Source of the DNA: Acidihalobacter yilgarnensis
GTDB taxonomy: Bacteria > Pseudomonadota > Gammaproteobacteria > DSM-5130 > Acidihalobacteraceae
Assembly: GCF_001753245.1 (NCBI RefSeq)
Contig: NZ_CP017415.1
Span: 2,784,040-2,848,039 of the forward strand
DNA: 64,000 nt
Reading direction: 5' to 3'
Below, piece by piece: positions 55,929 through 64,000 of this stretch. Below the pieces are notes generated by a model, which worked only from the letters and a program-made list of their open reading frames with translations, did no database searches and had not been told where the DNA came from. The position numbers were made by a program, and so were the translations under genes. Every line of letters starts with the position of its first letter. The first letter of the stretch is position 1.

Positions 55929-55989
55929 ATGAGGTCAATCCTCAAGCGCCTACAGCATGAGCGCGTATCCATGCTGAACGAAGAGGAAT

Positions 55990-56244
55990 ATGAAGATGGA
56001 GTTACACGAAGTGCGAAGCCTGTTGTCCGACCCTGTCATTTTGCGTGCCCACTACCCCCTAGTCTCGTTCAGACGCAAAGCGGAGCCGATTCAGATTTCG
56101 CCGACCTGGCCCGTCGAAAGCCTAAATCTCGTGGTCATGGGAGAGGTGCTCGAGGCGTACGTAAAAGATAGTGGAGAACTGATTATCCGTACGATACACG
56201 GCTATCTGCGCTTCCATTGGCCCAGAAAAAGCGCTTGTCATTAA
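55990..56244 (+). CDS. Small unknown protein of the element
   Basis: An 84-residue protein (MKMELHEVRSLLSDPVILRA; LNLVVMGEVLEAYVKDSGEL; IIRTIHGYLRFHWPRK), compact and mixed alpha/beta. No family recognised. AGAGGA lies shortly before the ATG at 55990, element E7 is upstream and a good terminator follows, so it forms its own transcription unit. Confidence 0.55.
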   Translation: MKMELHEVRSLLSDPVILRAHYPLVSFRRKAEPIQISPTWPVESLNLVVMGEVLEAYVKDSGELIIRTIHGYLRFHWPRKSACH

Positions 56245-56254
56245 CACCTTCGCG

Positions 56255-56283
56255 GCCTGGGACTTAACCCCCAGGCTGTTTTT
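56255..56283 (+). terminator. Rho-independent terminator
   Basis: GCCTGGG (56255-56261) pairs with CCCAGGC (56270-56276), followed by TGTTTTT. It ends the unit of the 55990 gene. Confidence 0.8.
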
Positions 56284-56361
56284 ATTGAACAAACTTATTC
56301 GAGGGATGAACCTCGGATTGCGGGCCGAATTGGCCACTTATTTCAAAGTCGACGGCCAAGC

Positions 56362-56952
56362 CTAGCGCGCTTTCGATTTGGCCCTTGTGGGGGGCTTCTT
56401 GACGGGCGGGTCACTCTTGCGTTTCGCCTGTGCCAAATCGGACCCCGCGACGGATTTTTGCGCCTTGGCGGTCTTTGAACGCTTTAGCGCCTTCCCAGCG
56501 AGACTTGCGTCTTTCTTGCTTGTGGTCATTGAGGCGCCCTCATTACGAGATCGGCTGTTCGGCGAGGGCGTCAACTCCTTCGCCGCTGCGAACGCCAGGA
56601 ATGCGGAGCGGCTCAAGTGCCGCGCCTTCGCGGTTGCATCGATGCTGTGCAGTAGCGTCTCGGGCAGACTGATGTTCAGTCGCACGGACCTTGCCGGACG
56701 AAGGTGGCTTGGATCGATCTCTACCAGCATCCAATAGCCATCCCGATATCGGTCGTCTTGACCCATATCCTCCGGATCGGAGGGTGGCGGAATCAGAATG
56801 TCCTCACCCTCGAAATACAACTCGACTGCCTCCTGCGCCAGACGCGGCAGGTCATTCAGCTCGTCGGCCGCAGTAAAACAGCCAGGAAAGTCAGGGAACG
56901 ATGCGCTGTATGCGCTTTCGGCATCTTTGTGAACGTACAACGGAAACAGCAT
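56362..56952 (-). CDS. HicB-like protein with basic C-terminal tail
   Basis: A 196-residue protein. The N-terminal 75 residues match HicB-type antitoxin folds (MLFPLYVHKDAESAYSASFP, then DFPGCFTAADELNDLPRLAQ), followed by a ribbon-helix-helix segment (SVRLNISLPETLLHSIDATA) and a long Lys/Ala-rich tail (about residues 145-196) unlike usual antitoxins. No HicA toxin gene is adjacent, so it may be an orphan regulator. GGAGG eight bases ahead fixes the start at 56952. Confidence 0.75.
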   Translation of the reverse strand: MLFPLYVHKDAESAYSASFPDFPGCFTAADELNDLPRLAQEAVELYFEGEDILIPPPSDPEDMGQDDRYRDGYWMLVEIDPSHLRPARSVRLNISLPETLLHSIDATAKARHLSRSAFLAFAAAKELTPSPNSRSRNEGASMTTSKKDASLAGKALKRSKTAKAQKSVAGSDLAQAKRKSDPPVKKPPTRAKSKAR

Positions 56953-56982
56953 TACTTGAACCTCCAGGGCCATCCCGCCCTG

Positions 56983-57010
56983 CTCTAATTCTCGTTAACA
57001 CCTAGTCCTA
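56983..57010 (+). promoter_or_regulatory. Shared element E8, before the TraG-like gene
   Basis: CTCTAATTCTCGTTA followed by ACACCTAGTCCTA, three bases from the ATG at 57013. No ribosome-binding sequence fits between, so the leader must be very short or the element itself takes part in translation. Confidence 0.65.
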
Positions 57011-57012
57011 TT

Positions 57013-60000
57013 ATGAAACCACATCGCAGCCAATCCTCGATCCTCACGCGTTTGACCTATCTATGCGCCCTGCTCGCCCTGGTGTCGCCGCTCTCGGCCT
57101 TCGCCGGAACCGCGAACCCGGCCGGCGCCACGGCCTGGACCGTCTACGCCTTTGCCAACGGCAACACGATCTACAACATCCTGCAGGCGGCCACTGGCCT
57201 GGTGAGTTCCAGCGCTTACTGGGCACTCCTCGGCTTCCTGGTGACTGTCGGTATCATTGGACTCTCCATCGCGGCGGCGCACCGCTCCGCGAGCGCTGGC
57301 AAGATTGTGGGCACCTTCATCGCCATCGTGGCGCTGACCAACATCGGGCTCAAGACCACGGCCACCGTCTATATCACCGACACCGTGACGGGCTACAGCA
57401 ATACGCTGAGCAACGTGCCGCTGCTGATCGCGTTGCCGGAGGCCATCGCCTCGACCGCGGGCTACTCGATCACCAAGACACTGGAGCAGTTCTTCACCAT
57501 CCCGGGCGACTTGACGGTCTCTGGCGGCGGCTTCAACCTCGCCAATTCTCTCGTCCAGGCCTCCACCGAGGTGCAGGTGACCGACCCGAACGTGCGCGCA
57601 ACGCTTGCGGCCTTTACGCAGAACTGCATCGTGCCCTCGATCGTCTCCGGCCGGATCTCGCCTTACGCGATGATCAAATCATCGGATCTGTGGGGCACGT
57701 CGGGTCCGCTGTCTCTGGTCGACGGCTCCCCCTTGACCCCGGTCTACACCGATACGCAGCCCGCCGGCGCGATGGTCCCTTGCGGACCCAGCGGTGTGGG
57801 CGGCAACACCCCGACCGCAACCAACACCACGCCTGCGGTCAGCGGGCAGGACGCCTTTGATTACCTGCGCAGCTTCTTCGCTGCCGCCGCTCCGGGCTGG
57901 CTGGCCGACTCCGCCTCGACCTACGGCAACACCAGCGCCTACTCGTGGCTCTCTGGATCCATGGCGAGTGCACAGAGCTTCTTGTTTGGCGGCGCACTGA
58001 CCAGCGGCTCCGGCCAATCGATCGAGCAGGCGGCCGCGATCAACGCCTTGCGGCCGGCCCTGAACGCGGCCGAGATCGCGTCCGGCAACTCCGCCGCCGT
58101 GACCGCCATGGCGATTAGCCAGGCCAAGCAGTCGCAGGTCTCCTCCTGGGGCACCGCCGCCGTTATCTTCCGTGACATGTCCGGCTATCTCTATTCCGTG
58201 CTGCAGGCCTTCCTGATCGCGATGACACCGCTGATCATCGCCGCTGCCTTCATCCCTGGCGCCGGCAAGCGCCTGCTGATCAGTTACACGCAGGTCATCA
58301 TCTGGCTGGCGCTGTGGGAGCCGACCCTGGCGCTGGTCAACTTCATCATTGACTCCTACAGCCAGGGGCAGATGGGCGGCGTACTGGGCAGCTCCGGCGG
58401 CTACTCCATGGCCAACATGGGCGCCGTCACGCAAATGACCAGCCACCTGGTCCTCGCCGGCGGGTTCCTCGCCAGCATGGTGCCGCTGATCACCTGGGGC
58501 CTGGTCAAGGGCGGCATCGCCTTCACCGAGTTCCTTGCGGGCGGCATGGGCGCAGCCCTGGCCTCTCAGGCGGGATCCGCAGCCGCCACCGGCAATCTCT
58601 CGCTGGGCAACAAGAGCTTCAACAACACCTCCATCGACCAGGAAATGGAGCTGTACAAGCTCTCAGCGGGTAGTGGCGGCGCGATGGTGGGTCTGCCCGG
58701 CCCGGGCTCGAGCGAGACCTATACTGCCTCGGGCATTCAGGCGAACGTGGATGGCTCTGCGATTTCGCAACAGCTCGCGGCCAGCCGGAGCGCGATTGAG
58801 GCTCAGACCGCCGCGGTCACGCAGAGCTCAGTCGTAACCGCAAAGAGCGCGGCGAGCGCCGCCGAGTCAGCGCAAACCAGCGCCAGTGAGTCGGCAGCCA
58901 ACGCGCTTGGCGAAGCGGGTCAGGGCGGACACACGATTACTGCCGGTGAGGCGGCAAGTTATCAGACGCAAGCCAACCACGCCGTGTCCACGCTGGCCTC
59001 GAATCTGATCAAGGCGGGGGCGTCCGCAGATCAGGTCAAGAAAAACATAGCGGAGGCAGGCGTTAGCATGACCGGTGCCGGCGTCGCGAAGATGTTGCAG
59101 GGGTTGGTTGAGAAGGGTCAGATCACCGAAGATGCGGCGGACGCCGGCGCGATAGACCTGGCGAAACGGGGAGGGAAAGAGGGGGTCAAGGCTGCCGAAG
59201 CCGGCGGCGCCGAGGCGATGAGCTTTATCGAAAAGAGCGGGAAATTCGTCAAGGTCAGCGGTAAGGTCGTCGGCGGCGTCCTGGGGGCGGCGCTGAGCGC
59301 CATGGACACAAAGACCGGAGGTACACTGCAATCGTCGACGGATGCCAAAGCCAGCACGAGCACGGACCATACGCAGAGTAATAAGGTAGAAAACGGCGAG
59401 ACTGAGGCTGAGTCCCTTGGGCACAACGCCAAGGTCGAGGCCGCGATGTCGCAGTTCAATTCGTCAATGGCATCGGCCACGAAGGGGTTGGGTCACAACA
59501 TCTCCGAGACCTACCAGAAGGCAGCGGACCTCTCGAAACTCGCCTCACGTGGCTATAGCGTGGCGCACAGCGCGCAGCTGACCAGTAATGCAACGGCAAG
59601 CCTCACGGTGCCGGTGGGCTTTGACAGCAGTGGCGCGGCACTCCGAACCGTAGATGGCGCGCTGACCATGCAAGAGAACAAGACGAAGCATCTCTCATCG
59701 ATGCTGGGGTCTCTCCAGGAGCAAGTGCAGCATACGATCGCGGGGGATGGCAGCAAGATCGCTGCGCCCACCGCCCCAGGCCTGACGCAAGCCCAGATGC
59801 AGAGCGCGCAGCAGGAAAGCCAGCATGCGCGCACGGTGCTCGCGAGCCCGAAGTATCAGCAAGCGCTCAGCAAGGCAGAAGCAGAGTTCTCCGGCAAGCC
59901 TGGCTCCACGGAGTTCGATCAGGAGCGCGCGGCCTTCAAGAGTCAGTATCTGGCCAAGACCAAGACCGCGACGGATGCCGCTGGCACGATATCGGCGACA

Positions 60001-60891
60001 GCGCAGACTAAACTCAATGCCGAAAAGGGCAAGGTGACCACCGAGACGGCGAGCCAGAATAAAGCCATTGCCAAGCAGGAGGCACAGACGGGCGCCGCGC
60101 TCAATTCGGCGAACCCCTTCTCCCCGATGACGGTCGGGGAGCAATACGGCAGCACCGCCGCAAAGGAGGCTCATAACCTGATCGCCACGATCGGCGAAGG
60201 GGGCGTGGCCTCCCTCGCTACCGTGGCTTCGAACTGGGCGGGAGGCGACCTTAAAGACCTTGCAAAAATCAAGGTGCCCGGCGCTGAGGGCATGACCATT
60301 GGCGCGATTGCGGCAAAGATGGGGACCAGTGTCAATGGCTTGCTCAAAACTACGGCGCAAACGGTGGCTAACGCTTCGCGCAATCTCGCCGAGGACACTC
60401 GGTCCGGTGTGGCGGAGTTGCTGGATGCGGGCGGCGGCGCTGACCTGCTAGCGGATGGCGGGATGGCCGCCCTGGGGCTCGCCACGGCAGCGCTCGCGGA
60501 GGTGGGTGGAGCAGGCTATGTCGGCTATCAGGCGGGCACAGTGCTTGACCGGTGGACAGGGGCTTCCAGCAAGGTCGCGGACTGGGCGGAGGATCTTGCC
60601 GGGTCAGGCGCTGCGGATCCTCAAGCCACCGCGCCTACATCACGGGCAGCACCCTCGACCGGGATGGTGAATCGAGGGGTAGCCGCTGATCAGGCAGCCT
60701 ACGGAGAGCCAGGCGGAACTGACCACGCGCCACTATCGATGCCCACGCTAACCGGTAGCCCTTCCGTGCCCGCGCCGCCGACTCCCTCGATTGGGCCAGC
60801 CCCCAATCCTGAAACGGGCGGGCCGACACCTGGGGAACTTGGCGCCGAAGGCACAGACGGTCCAGACATCCCGCGAGACTCCAGCTCGTAG
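57013..60891 (+). CDS. TraG-N-like mating-pair stabilisation protein
   Basis: A 1292-residue membrane protein with a signal peptide (LTYLCALLALVSPLSAFA), helices at about 68-90 (YWALLGFLVTVGIIGLSIAA), 97-113, 397-417 (LQAFLIAMTPLIIAAAFIPG), 425-445 and 480-515, typical of the TraG N-terminal domain of F-like conjugation systems. From about residue 540 a long Ala/Ser/Gln-rich helical tail extends to a Pro-rich end. TraG acts in mating-pair stabilisation and entry exclusion. No other type IV secretion genes are in the window. Element E8 lies directly before the start. Confidence 0.8.
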   Translation: MKPHRSQSSILTRLTYLCALLALVSPLSAFAGTANPAGATAWTVYAFANGNTIYNILQAATGLVSSSAYWALLGFLVTVGIIGLSIAAAHRSASAGKIVGTFIAIVALTNIGLKTTATVYITDTVTGYSNTLSNVPLLIALPEAIASTAGYSITKTLEQFFTIPGDLTVSGGGFNLANSLVQASTEVQVTDPNVRATLAAFTQNCIVPSIVSGRISPYAMIKSSDLWGTSGPLSLVDGSPLTPVYTDTQPAGAMVPCGPSGVGGNTPTATNTTPAVSGQDAFDYLRSFFAAAAPGWLADSASTYGNTSAYSWLSGSMASAQSFLFGGALTSGSGQSIEQAAAINALRPALNAAEIASGNSAAVTAMAISQAKQSQVSSWGTAAVIFRDMSGYLYSVLQAFLIAMTPLIIAAAFIPGAGKRLLISYTQVIIWLALWEPTLALVNFIIDSYSQGQMGGVLGSSGGYSMANMGAVTQMTSHLVLAGGFLASMVPLITWGLVKGGIAFTEFLAGGMGAALASQAGSAAATGNLSLGNKSFNNTSIDQEMELYKLSAGSGGAMVGLPGPGSSETYTASGIQANVDGSAISQQLAASRSAIEAQTAAVTQSSVVTAKSAASAAESAQTSASESAANALGEAGQGGHTITAGEAASYQTQANHAVSTLASNLIKAGASADQVKKNIAEAGVSMTGAGVAKMLQGLVEKGQITEDAADAGAIDLAKRGGKEGVKAAEAGGAEAMSFIEKSGKFVKVSGKVVGGVLGAALSAMDTKTGGTLQSSTDAKASTSTDHTQSNKVENGETEAESLGHNAKVEAAMSQFNSSMASATKGLGHNISETYQKAADLSKLASRGYSVAHSAQLTSNATASLTVPVGFDSSGAALRTVDGALTMQENKTKHLSSMLGSLQEQVQHTIAGDGSKIAAPTAPGLTQAQMQSAQQESQHARTVLASPKYQQALSKAEAEFSGKPGSTEFDQERAAFKSQYLAKTKTATDAAGTISATAQTKLNAEKGKVTTETASQNKAIAKQEAQTGAALNSANPFSPMTVGEQYGSTAAKEAHNLIATIGEGGVASLATVASNWAGGDLKDLAKIKVPGAEGMTIGAIAAKMGTSVNGLLKTTAQTVANASRNLAEDTRSGVAELLDAGGGADLLADGGMAALGLATAALAEVGGAGYVGYQAGTVLDRWTGASSKVADWAEDLAGSGAADPQATAPTSRAAPSTGMVNRGVAADQAAYGEPGGTDHAPLSMPTLTGSPSVPAPPTPSIGPAPNPETGGPTPGELGAEGTDGPDIPRDSSS

Positions 60892-60924
60892 GGGGTGCGC
60901 CATAAGCAAAAATCTTGCCCACCA

Positions 60925-61070
60925 CCCTCAACGGCGGTAGGCTCAACTTAGGGAGGCCGTGCGTCGCGCGGTAGAGATGAGGTACGAGAGCACCAACGTA
61001 GAGACTTGCATAGCGAGATGCATAGCCATGGCAACACACAAGAACAGCATACCAACCGAACCTGACGTCA
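60925..61070. repeat. Long direct repeat, copy 1
   Basis: Shares with 62262-62410 the CCCTCAACGGCGG block and, 45-51 bases later, an almost identical stretch of about 60 bases beginning GGTAGAGATGAGGTACGAGA and ending GCATAGC, then a looser match to GAACCTGA. It covers the possible start codons of the 60977 gene. Confidence 0.7.
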
Positions 61071-62140
61071 CGGTTCGTCCGATCTGGCCCACCCCCGCCG
61101 TCAAGGCAAAGGCCGCGCCCCTGCGCCTCAAGGCGATGGAAGCCCGCGATCGACTCAACGCCGAATTGTACCGCCGCGCGCCAGGCAGATCTCCGCACGC
61201 ACACGGTTTTCGTGTACGCCAGGAGCGTCGTCTACGCGATCTGCTGGTGGCGAAGCTGGGCGTCGAGCGAGCCGCGAACCGCGAGGACTACAAGCCCGAG
61301 GGCTGGTCGTACTCGCCCTTCCTCCCGCTCGATGTCGGTCCCGAGTTCTCTACGCGCACGCTGGTGGCAATGGCGCGCCCAGCCCTGATTGCGCACGCCG
61401 AGCAGATCAGCGATCCACACGATCCGCTGGGCGGCACGATGGTTGAGGATCTCGATTTTCTGGTGGTCTACGGCGAAGACCCCTCCCCGCCACTCGACCG
61501 CCTGCCGGAGGCGCTGTCGCGCCTGCGACGCGTGATGTGCGGGCTGCGCAGGGCGCCAGGCGGCGCCAATGCCAAGTCGCTCGATGCCGTGATGCGTGGC
61601 AGCAAAACCTGGATCGCGACCGAGACACTGCGGCCGCCGACCCGAAAGCGGGCGATTAGGCGTCCGTTTCTAGTCCTGGCGTGGCTGTTTTTCGTGGCGC
61701 CCGAGGCGGGCATTGCCACCATGCTCGTGCGCCGCATGCTGGAGGGCACCCTGCCGGTCAATGCACACGACGTCCTCGGAGCTTTGGCGTGGGGGCTGGG
61801 CGCTTCCGCTATTCCGCTGTGGACGCTACTGGCGTCGAGGCAAGCGCGGAAGCGCCGTGCGGCGCTCATCAAGGAGGCGCGAGACCAGCACTTTCAGGTT
61901 CACGCGCAGGACGAGCCCATGCGCGCGGATTACGTGCGCATGGCGCCCGTGGTTCAGGCGATCAGGCCTTGGCGCGATCTGGCTCGGGCGGAATACCGCA
62001 GCTATCACGCAAGGCTGCAGCGGTACCAAGGGCATCAGGCGAAAGCCCGGGCCGAAGAAAGTCGGCTAGAGGCTGAAAAGGATGCGGCGCGGCATTACAG
62101 TCCTGCCGACCTGCTTTGCACGATTAATACCGGCGACTAA
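60977..62140 (+). CDS. Unknown two-helix membrane protein after the TraG-like gene
   Basis: About 387 residues, with a charged N-terminal domain (RLKAMEARDRLNAELYRRAP; GWSYSPFLPLDVGPEFSTRT) and two central membrane helices (PFLVLAWLFFVAPEAGIATM and VLGALAWGLGASAIPLWTLL), then a basic helical tail. No family recognised; position suggests conjugation. Starts at 60977 or 61028 are both possible. The DNA around these starts is repeated at 62262-62410. Confidence 0.6.
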   Translation: MRYESTNVETCIARCIAMATHKNSIPTEPDVTVRPIWPTPAVKAKAAPLRLKAMEARDRLNAELYRRAPGRSPHAHGFRVRQERRLRDLLVAKLGVERAANREDYKPEGWSYSPFLPLDVGPEFSTRTLVAMARPALIAHAEQISDPHDPLGGTMVEDLDFLVVYGEDPSPPLDRLPEALSRLRRVMCGLRRAPGGANAKSLDAVMRGSKTWIATETLRPPTRKRAIRRPFLVLAWLFFVAPEAGIATMLVRRMLEGTLPVNAHDVLGALAWGLGASAIPLWTLLASRQARKRRAALIKEARDQHFQVHAQDEPMRADYVRMAPVVQAIRPWRDLARAEYRSYHARLQRYQGHQAKARAEESRLEAEKDAARHYSPADLLCTINTGD

Positions 62141-62141
62141 G

Positions 62142-62231
62142 CCGCCTCATCCGCCTCATCCGCCTCATCCGCCTCATCCGCCTCATCCGCCTCATCCGCC
62201 TCATCCGCCTCATCCGCCTCATCCGCCTCAT
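62142..62231. repeat. Ten perfect tandem copies of a 9-bp unit
   Basis: CCGCCTCAT repeated ten times without error directly after the stop codon at 62138-62140, followed by two CCGCCCCAC variants. Slippage-prone; no coding role is supported. Confidence 0.9.
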
Positions 62232-62261
62232 CCGCCCCACCCGCCCCACCCGCGCCTACCG

Positions 62262-62410
62262 CCCTCAACGGCGGCAGGCGCAAATCAGCGCGAACAAAGC
62301 CGTGCTTTGCAAGGTAGAGATGAGGTACGAGAGCACCAACGTAAAGACTTGCATAGCGAGAGGCATAGCTATGGGCAACACACAAGGACAACAACCAAGC
62401 CGCACCTGAC
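62262..62410. repeat. Long direct repeat, copy 2
   Basis: Partner of 60925-61070. Here the matching start codon leads only to a dozen codons before a stop, so this copy is a duplicated leader without its gene, or both are copies of a non-coding element. Confidence 0.65.
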
Positions 62411-62456
62411 ACCACGGCTCGACCCATAATGGAATTTGGCGTGAGGATGGGCCTCC

Positions 62457-62705
62457 ATGAGAAATTGGCTCTGCGCAGCTTTAGTGCCCGCGCTGCTGGT
62501 TGTTGGCGCTGCTTTCAGCGCCCTCCGCGGCACTCGCTGAATGCGCTGACATCGCGCGCCTGGAAAAGCAGGCCGGGAGCAGGGGCCCTGTAGCTGAAAC
62601 GCTCTAGCCAAAGCTTAGGACTTTGCCAGTGCCGTGCGCGTAGATCGCGCAAAGGCTGACTATTGGTACCTCAAGGCGGCCGAGCAGATTAGCAGTACGA
62701 GATTG
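62457..62705 (+). pseudogene. Secreted Sel1-repeat protein remnant
   Basis: MRNWLCAALVPALLVVGAAF begins a signal peptide, then the frame shifts by one near 62520 to SAALAECADIARLEKQAGSR. Later ADYWYLKAAEQ appears, a Sel1-repeat core, again in another frame. The gene is broken several times. Confidence 0.45.
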
Positions 62706-62764
62706 CGGAAAAAACCGGTGCTCAGGACCCTTCGCCGTACTTGCGGAACAGCTGTGCGCAGCGC

Positions 62765-62790
62765 TTGAAATTTCCGCGACACCTAGTCGA
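62765..62790 (+). promoter_or_regulatory. Shared element E9, before the integrase unit
   Basis: TGAAATTTCCGCG followed by ACACCTAGTCGAT, 30 bases before the DUF4224 start. Confidence 0.6.
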
Positions 62791-62820
62791 TATATCAAGT
62801 GCTATCGATAAAGGACAACG

Positions 62821-63015
62821 ATGTTTCTGACGCCCGACGAACTGCTCGAACTCACAGATTTTAAAACGAGCCGCAAACAGCTCGAGTGGCTGCGCGCGAA
62901 CGGCTACCCCTTCGCGATCGGCGGCCACGGGCGCCCGAAAGTTTTGCGCGACGTTATGCTCGCCCGGTGCGGCTCGCAAGCGGCTACCCAACGCCCGAGA
63001 GTAAGGCTACCATGA
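62821..63015 (+). CDS. DUF4224 protein
   Basis: A 64-residue protein (MFLTPDELLELTDFKTSRKQ, then LEWLRANGYPFAIGGHGRPK), the full DUF4224 domain, which commonly precedes tyrosine recombinases of phages and islands and may act as excision or integrase cofactor. Its stop overlaps the integrase start by four bases (ATGA). Confidence 0.85.
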   Translation: MFLTPDELLELTDFKTSRKQLEWLRANGYPFAIGGHGRPKVLRDVMLARCGSQAATQRPRVRLP

Positions 63016-63989
63016 GCCTCATGCGCCCCCGTAAAACAGACCGCCACCTTCCCGCATGCATGTATCTCAAGCATGGCGCGTACTGGCTCGTTAAACGCGG
63101 CAAGTGGACGGCTCTTGGAAAGGCTTATGGATCCGCGCTAACTGAGTACGCCCGACTCACGAAGCCCTCCACGGGCGGCATGCCGAACCTGATTGAGCGC
63201 GCCCTCCCGTTCATTCTCAAGGACAAGAGCGCGAGCACGCGCAAGCAATACGAACAGGCTGCTCGGGTGCTGGCCGACGCGTTACAGGAGTTCAACGCCG
63301 ATCAAGTCACGCAGGCCGACATTGCAGACATCAAGAGAGCATACGCAGACCGACCGAACATGGGAAATCGCATCCTGTCGGTGCTGCGCCTGATCTTTCA
63401 TCACGCCGTCGAGTGGGGCGAGATTCCCAACAATCCTGCAATCGGCATGAGGCGATACGTCGAGGCGAAGCGCGATCGGTATCTGTCGGACCAAGAATAT
63501 GCAGCCATCTGGGCTGCGGGAAGCGATTCACTGCGCGCCATCATGGATGTGGCCTACCTGACCGGTCAACGGATTATGGACGTGCTCAGGCTTCGCTTGT
63601 CGGATATCACCGATGGGGGCATCGAAATCAGGCAGGGTAAGCCCGGGCAACGCATGCTTGTCGAGATGACGCCGGGGCTGCGCGATGCGATCGAAGCAGC
63701 GAAGACGCTCATCCGGCCGGCGCGGGCCATGACGCTATTCTGCACGATGCGCGGGGCACGGCCCTACGCCTACCGGACGGTGCGGGATATGTATGCGTCG
63801 GCCTCCGAGAAGGCTGGCGTGGCGAACACGACACTCCATGATTTGAGGGCCAAGGCGCTGACCGACATCGATCGCGAAGGTGGCGATGCACAGGCTCTGG
63901 GCGGACATTCTTCGGCTGCAATGACGAAGCGCTACCTTCGGGTTTTGAAGACGGTCAAAGCCACACCGCCGACGGCAATCAAGCGCTAA
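63012..63989 (+). CDS. int: Tyrosine recombinase (phage-type integrase)
   Basis: A 325-residue integrase. N-terminal arm- and core-binding region (TRKQYEQAARVLADALQEFN), then catalytic residues: Arg in LTGQRIMDVLRL, Lys in RQGKPGQ, His and Arg in TTLHDLRAKAL, His in GGHSSAAM and the nucleophile Tyr in TKRYLR. It would insert and excise the element. The start at 63012 is coupled to DUF4224; the longer frame from 62886 lies inside that gene. Integrases usually sit next to one end of their element, so an attachment site is expected just beyond the window. Confidence 0.93.
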   Translation: MSLMRPRKTDRHLPACMYLKHGAYWLVKRGKWTALGKAYGSALTEYARLTKPSTGGMPNLIERALPFILKDKSASTRKQYEQAARVLADALQEFNADQVTQADIADIKRAYADRPNMGNRILSVLRLIFHHAVEWGEIPNNPAIGMRRYVEAKRDRYLSDQEYAAIWAAGSDSLRAIMDVAYLTGQRIMDVLRLRLSDITDGGIEIRQGKPGQRMLVEMTPGLRDAIEAAKTLIRPARAMTLFCTMRGARPYAYRTVRDMYASASEKAGVANTTLHDLRAKALTDIDREGGDAQALGGHSSAAMTKRYLRVLKTVKATPPTAIKR

Positions 63990-64000
63990 GTATTAGACAG

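Noticed and set aside
62137-62427. Leftward frame with Asp/Glu/Ala repeats
   Set aside because: Produced by the CCGCCTCAT tandem repeat and the direct repeat; no independent support for coding.
50054-62790. Integron attC-like cassette sites
   Set aside because: The shared element precedes genes on both strands, lacks the paired core sites of attC and no integron integrase is present.

Overview
The window looks like a metal-resistance island joined to a conjugative or integrative element, probably from an acidophilic or sulfur/iron-oxidising gammaproteobacterium. The grounds are a sulfide:quinone-reductase-like fragment, a Tat-exported HiPIP and the dense copper, cadmium and arsenic gene content. 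Acidithiobacillus- or Acidihalobacter-like hosts would fit, but no 16S or other taxonomic marker is present, so this is inference. No tRNA, rRNA or CRISPR array was seen.

Copper block, 1-18.9 kb. A minus-strand cluster (DUF4396, SHOCT, broken glutaredoxin, CopZ-like chaperone, broken DUF302, CopA, CueR) is fired from a MerR-type promoter beside cueR. It is followed by a HiPIP with a Met-rich loop and a cusCBA-type RND efflux operon. A second CueR-type locus has a decayed regulator but intact-looking operators, and reads right into a small secreted Cys/His protein, a two-domain multicopper oxidase, a porin, a membrane protein and a lipoprotein. Together these would handle cytosolic Cu(I) export, periplasmic efflux and Cu(I) oxidation.

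Transposon-shuffled accessory block, 18.9-42.7 kb. ISL3, IS5 (two copies), IS3 and IS630 elements sit among metal modules. These are a CadC-like regulator with a CzcCBA-like RND system; rhodanese, a membrane protein and an ArsR; a Met/Gly-rich secreted protein; a second CadC-like regulator with a frameshifted SO_0444-type permease; fragments of ynfA (three pieces), a DUF255 protein and a CDF transporter; and an intact MerR-controlled operon of HMA protein, P1B-ATPase with YPC instead of CPC, CcdA-like protein and cupredoxin. The ISL3 transposase appears to need a programmed -1 frameshift.

Transition, 42.7-46.8 kb. DinB, a 42-residue membrane protein, a wrecked topoisomerase and a 1.3-kb stretch without recognisable genes.

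Conjugative/replicative element, 46.8-64 kb. This part has visibly higher GC. It carries a family-A DNA polymerase with exonuclease domain and a large insertion between motifs A and B, a primase-like Toprim protein cut short after its DxD motif, two proteins sharing a C-terminal domain, a compact repeat-rich region resembling a replication origin (five copies of a 28-bp repeat in both orientations around a long alternating purine-pyrimidine tract), a nucleotide-hydrolase remnant, a HicB-like protein, a TraG-like mating-pair protein of 1292 residues, and at the right end DUF4224 plus a tyrosine recombinase. Nine genes or gene groups here are preceded by the same roughly 26-bp element (core ACACCTAGTCCT preceded by CTAATTTT), seen nowhere else in the window. 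This shared element and the origin-like region are the most interesting signals.
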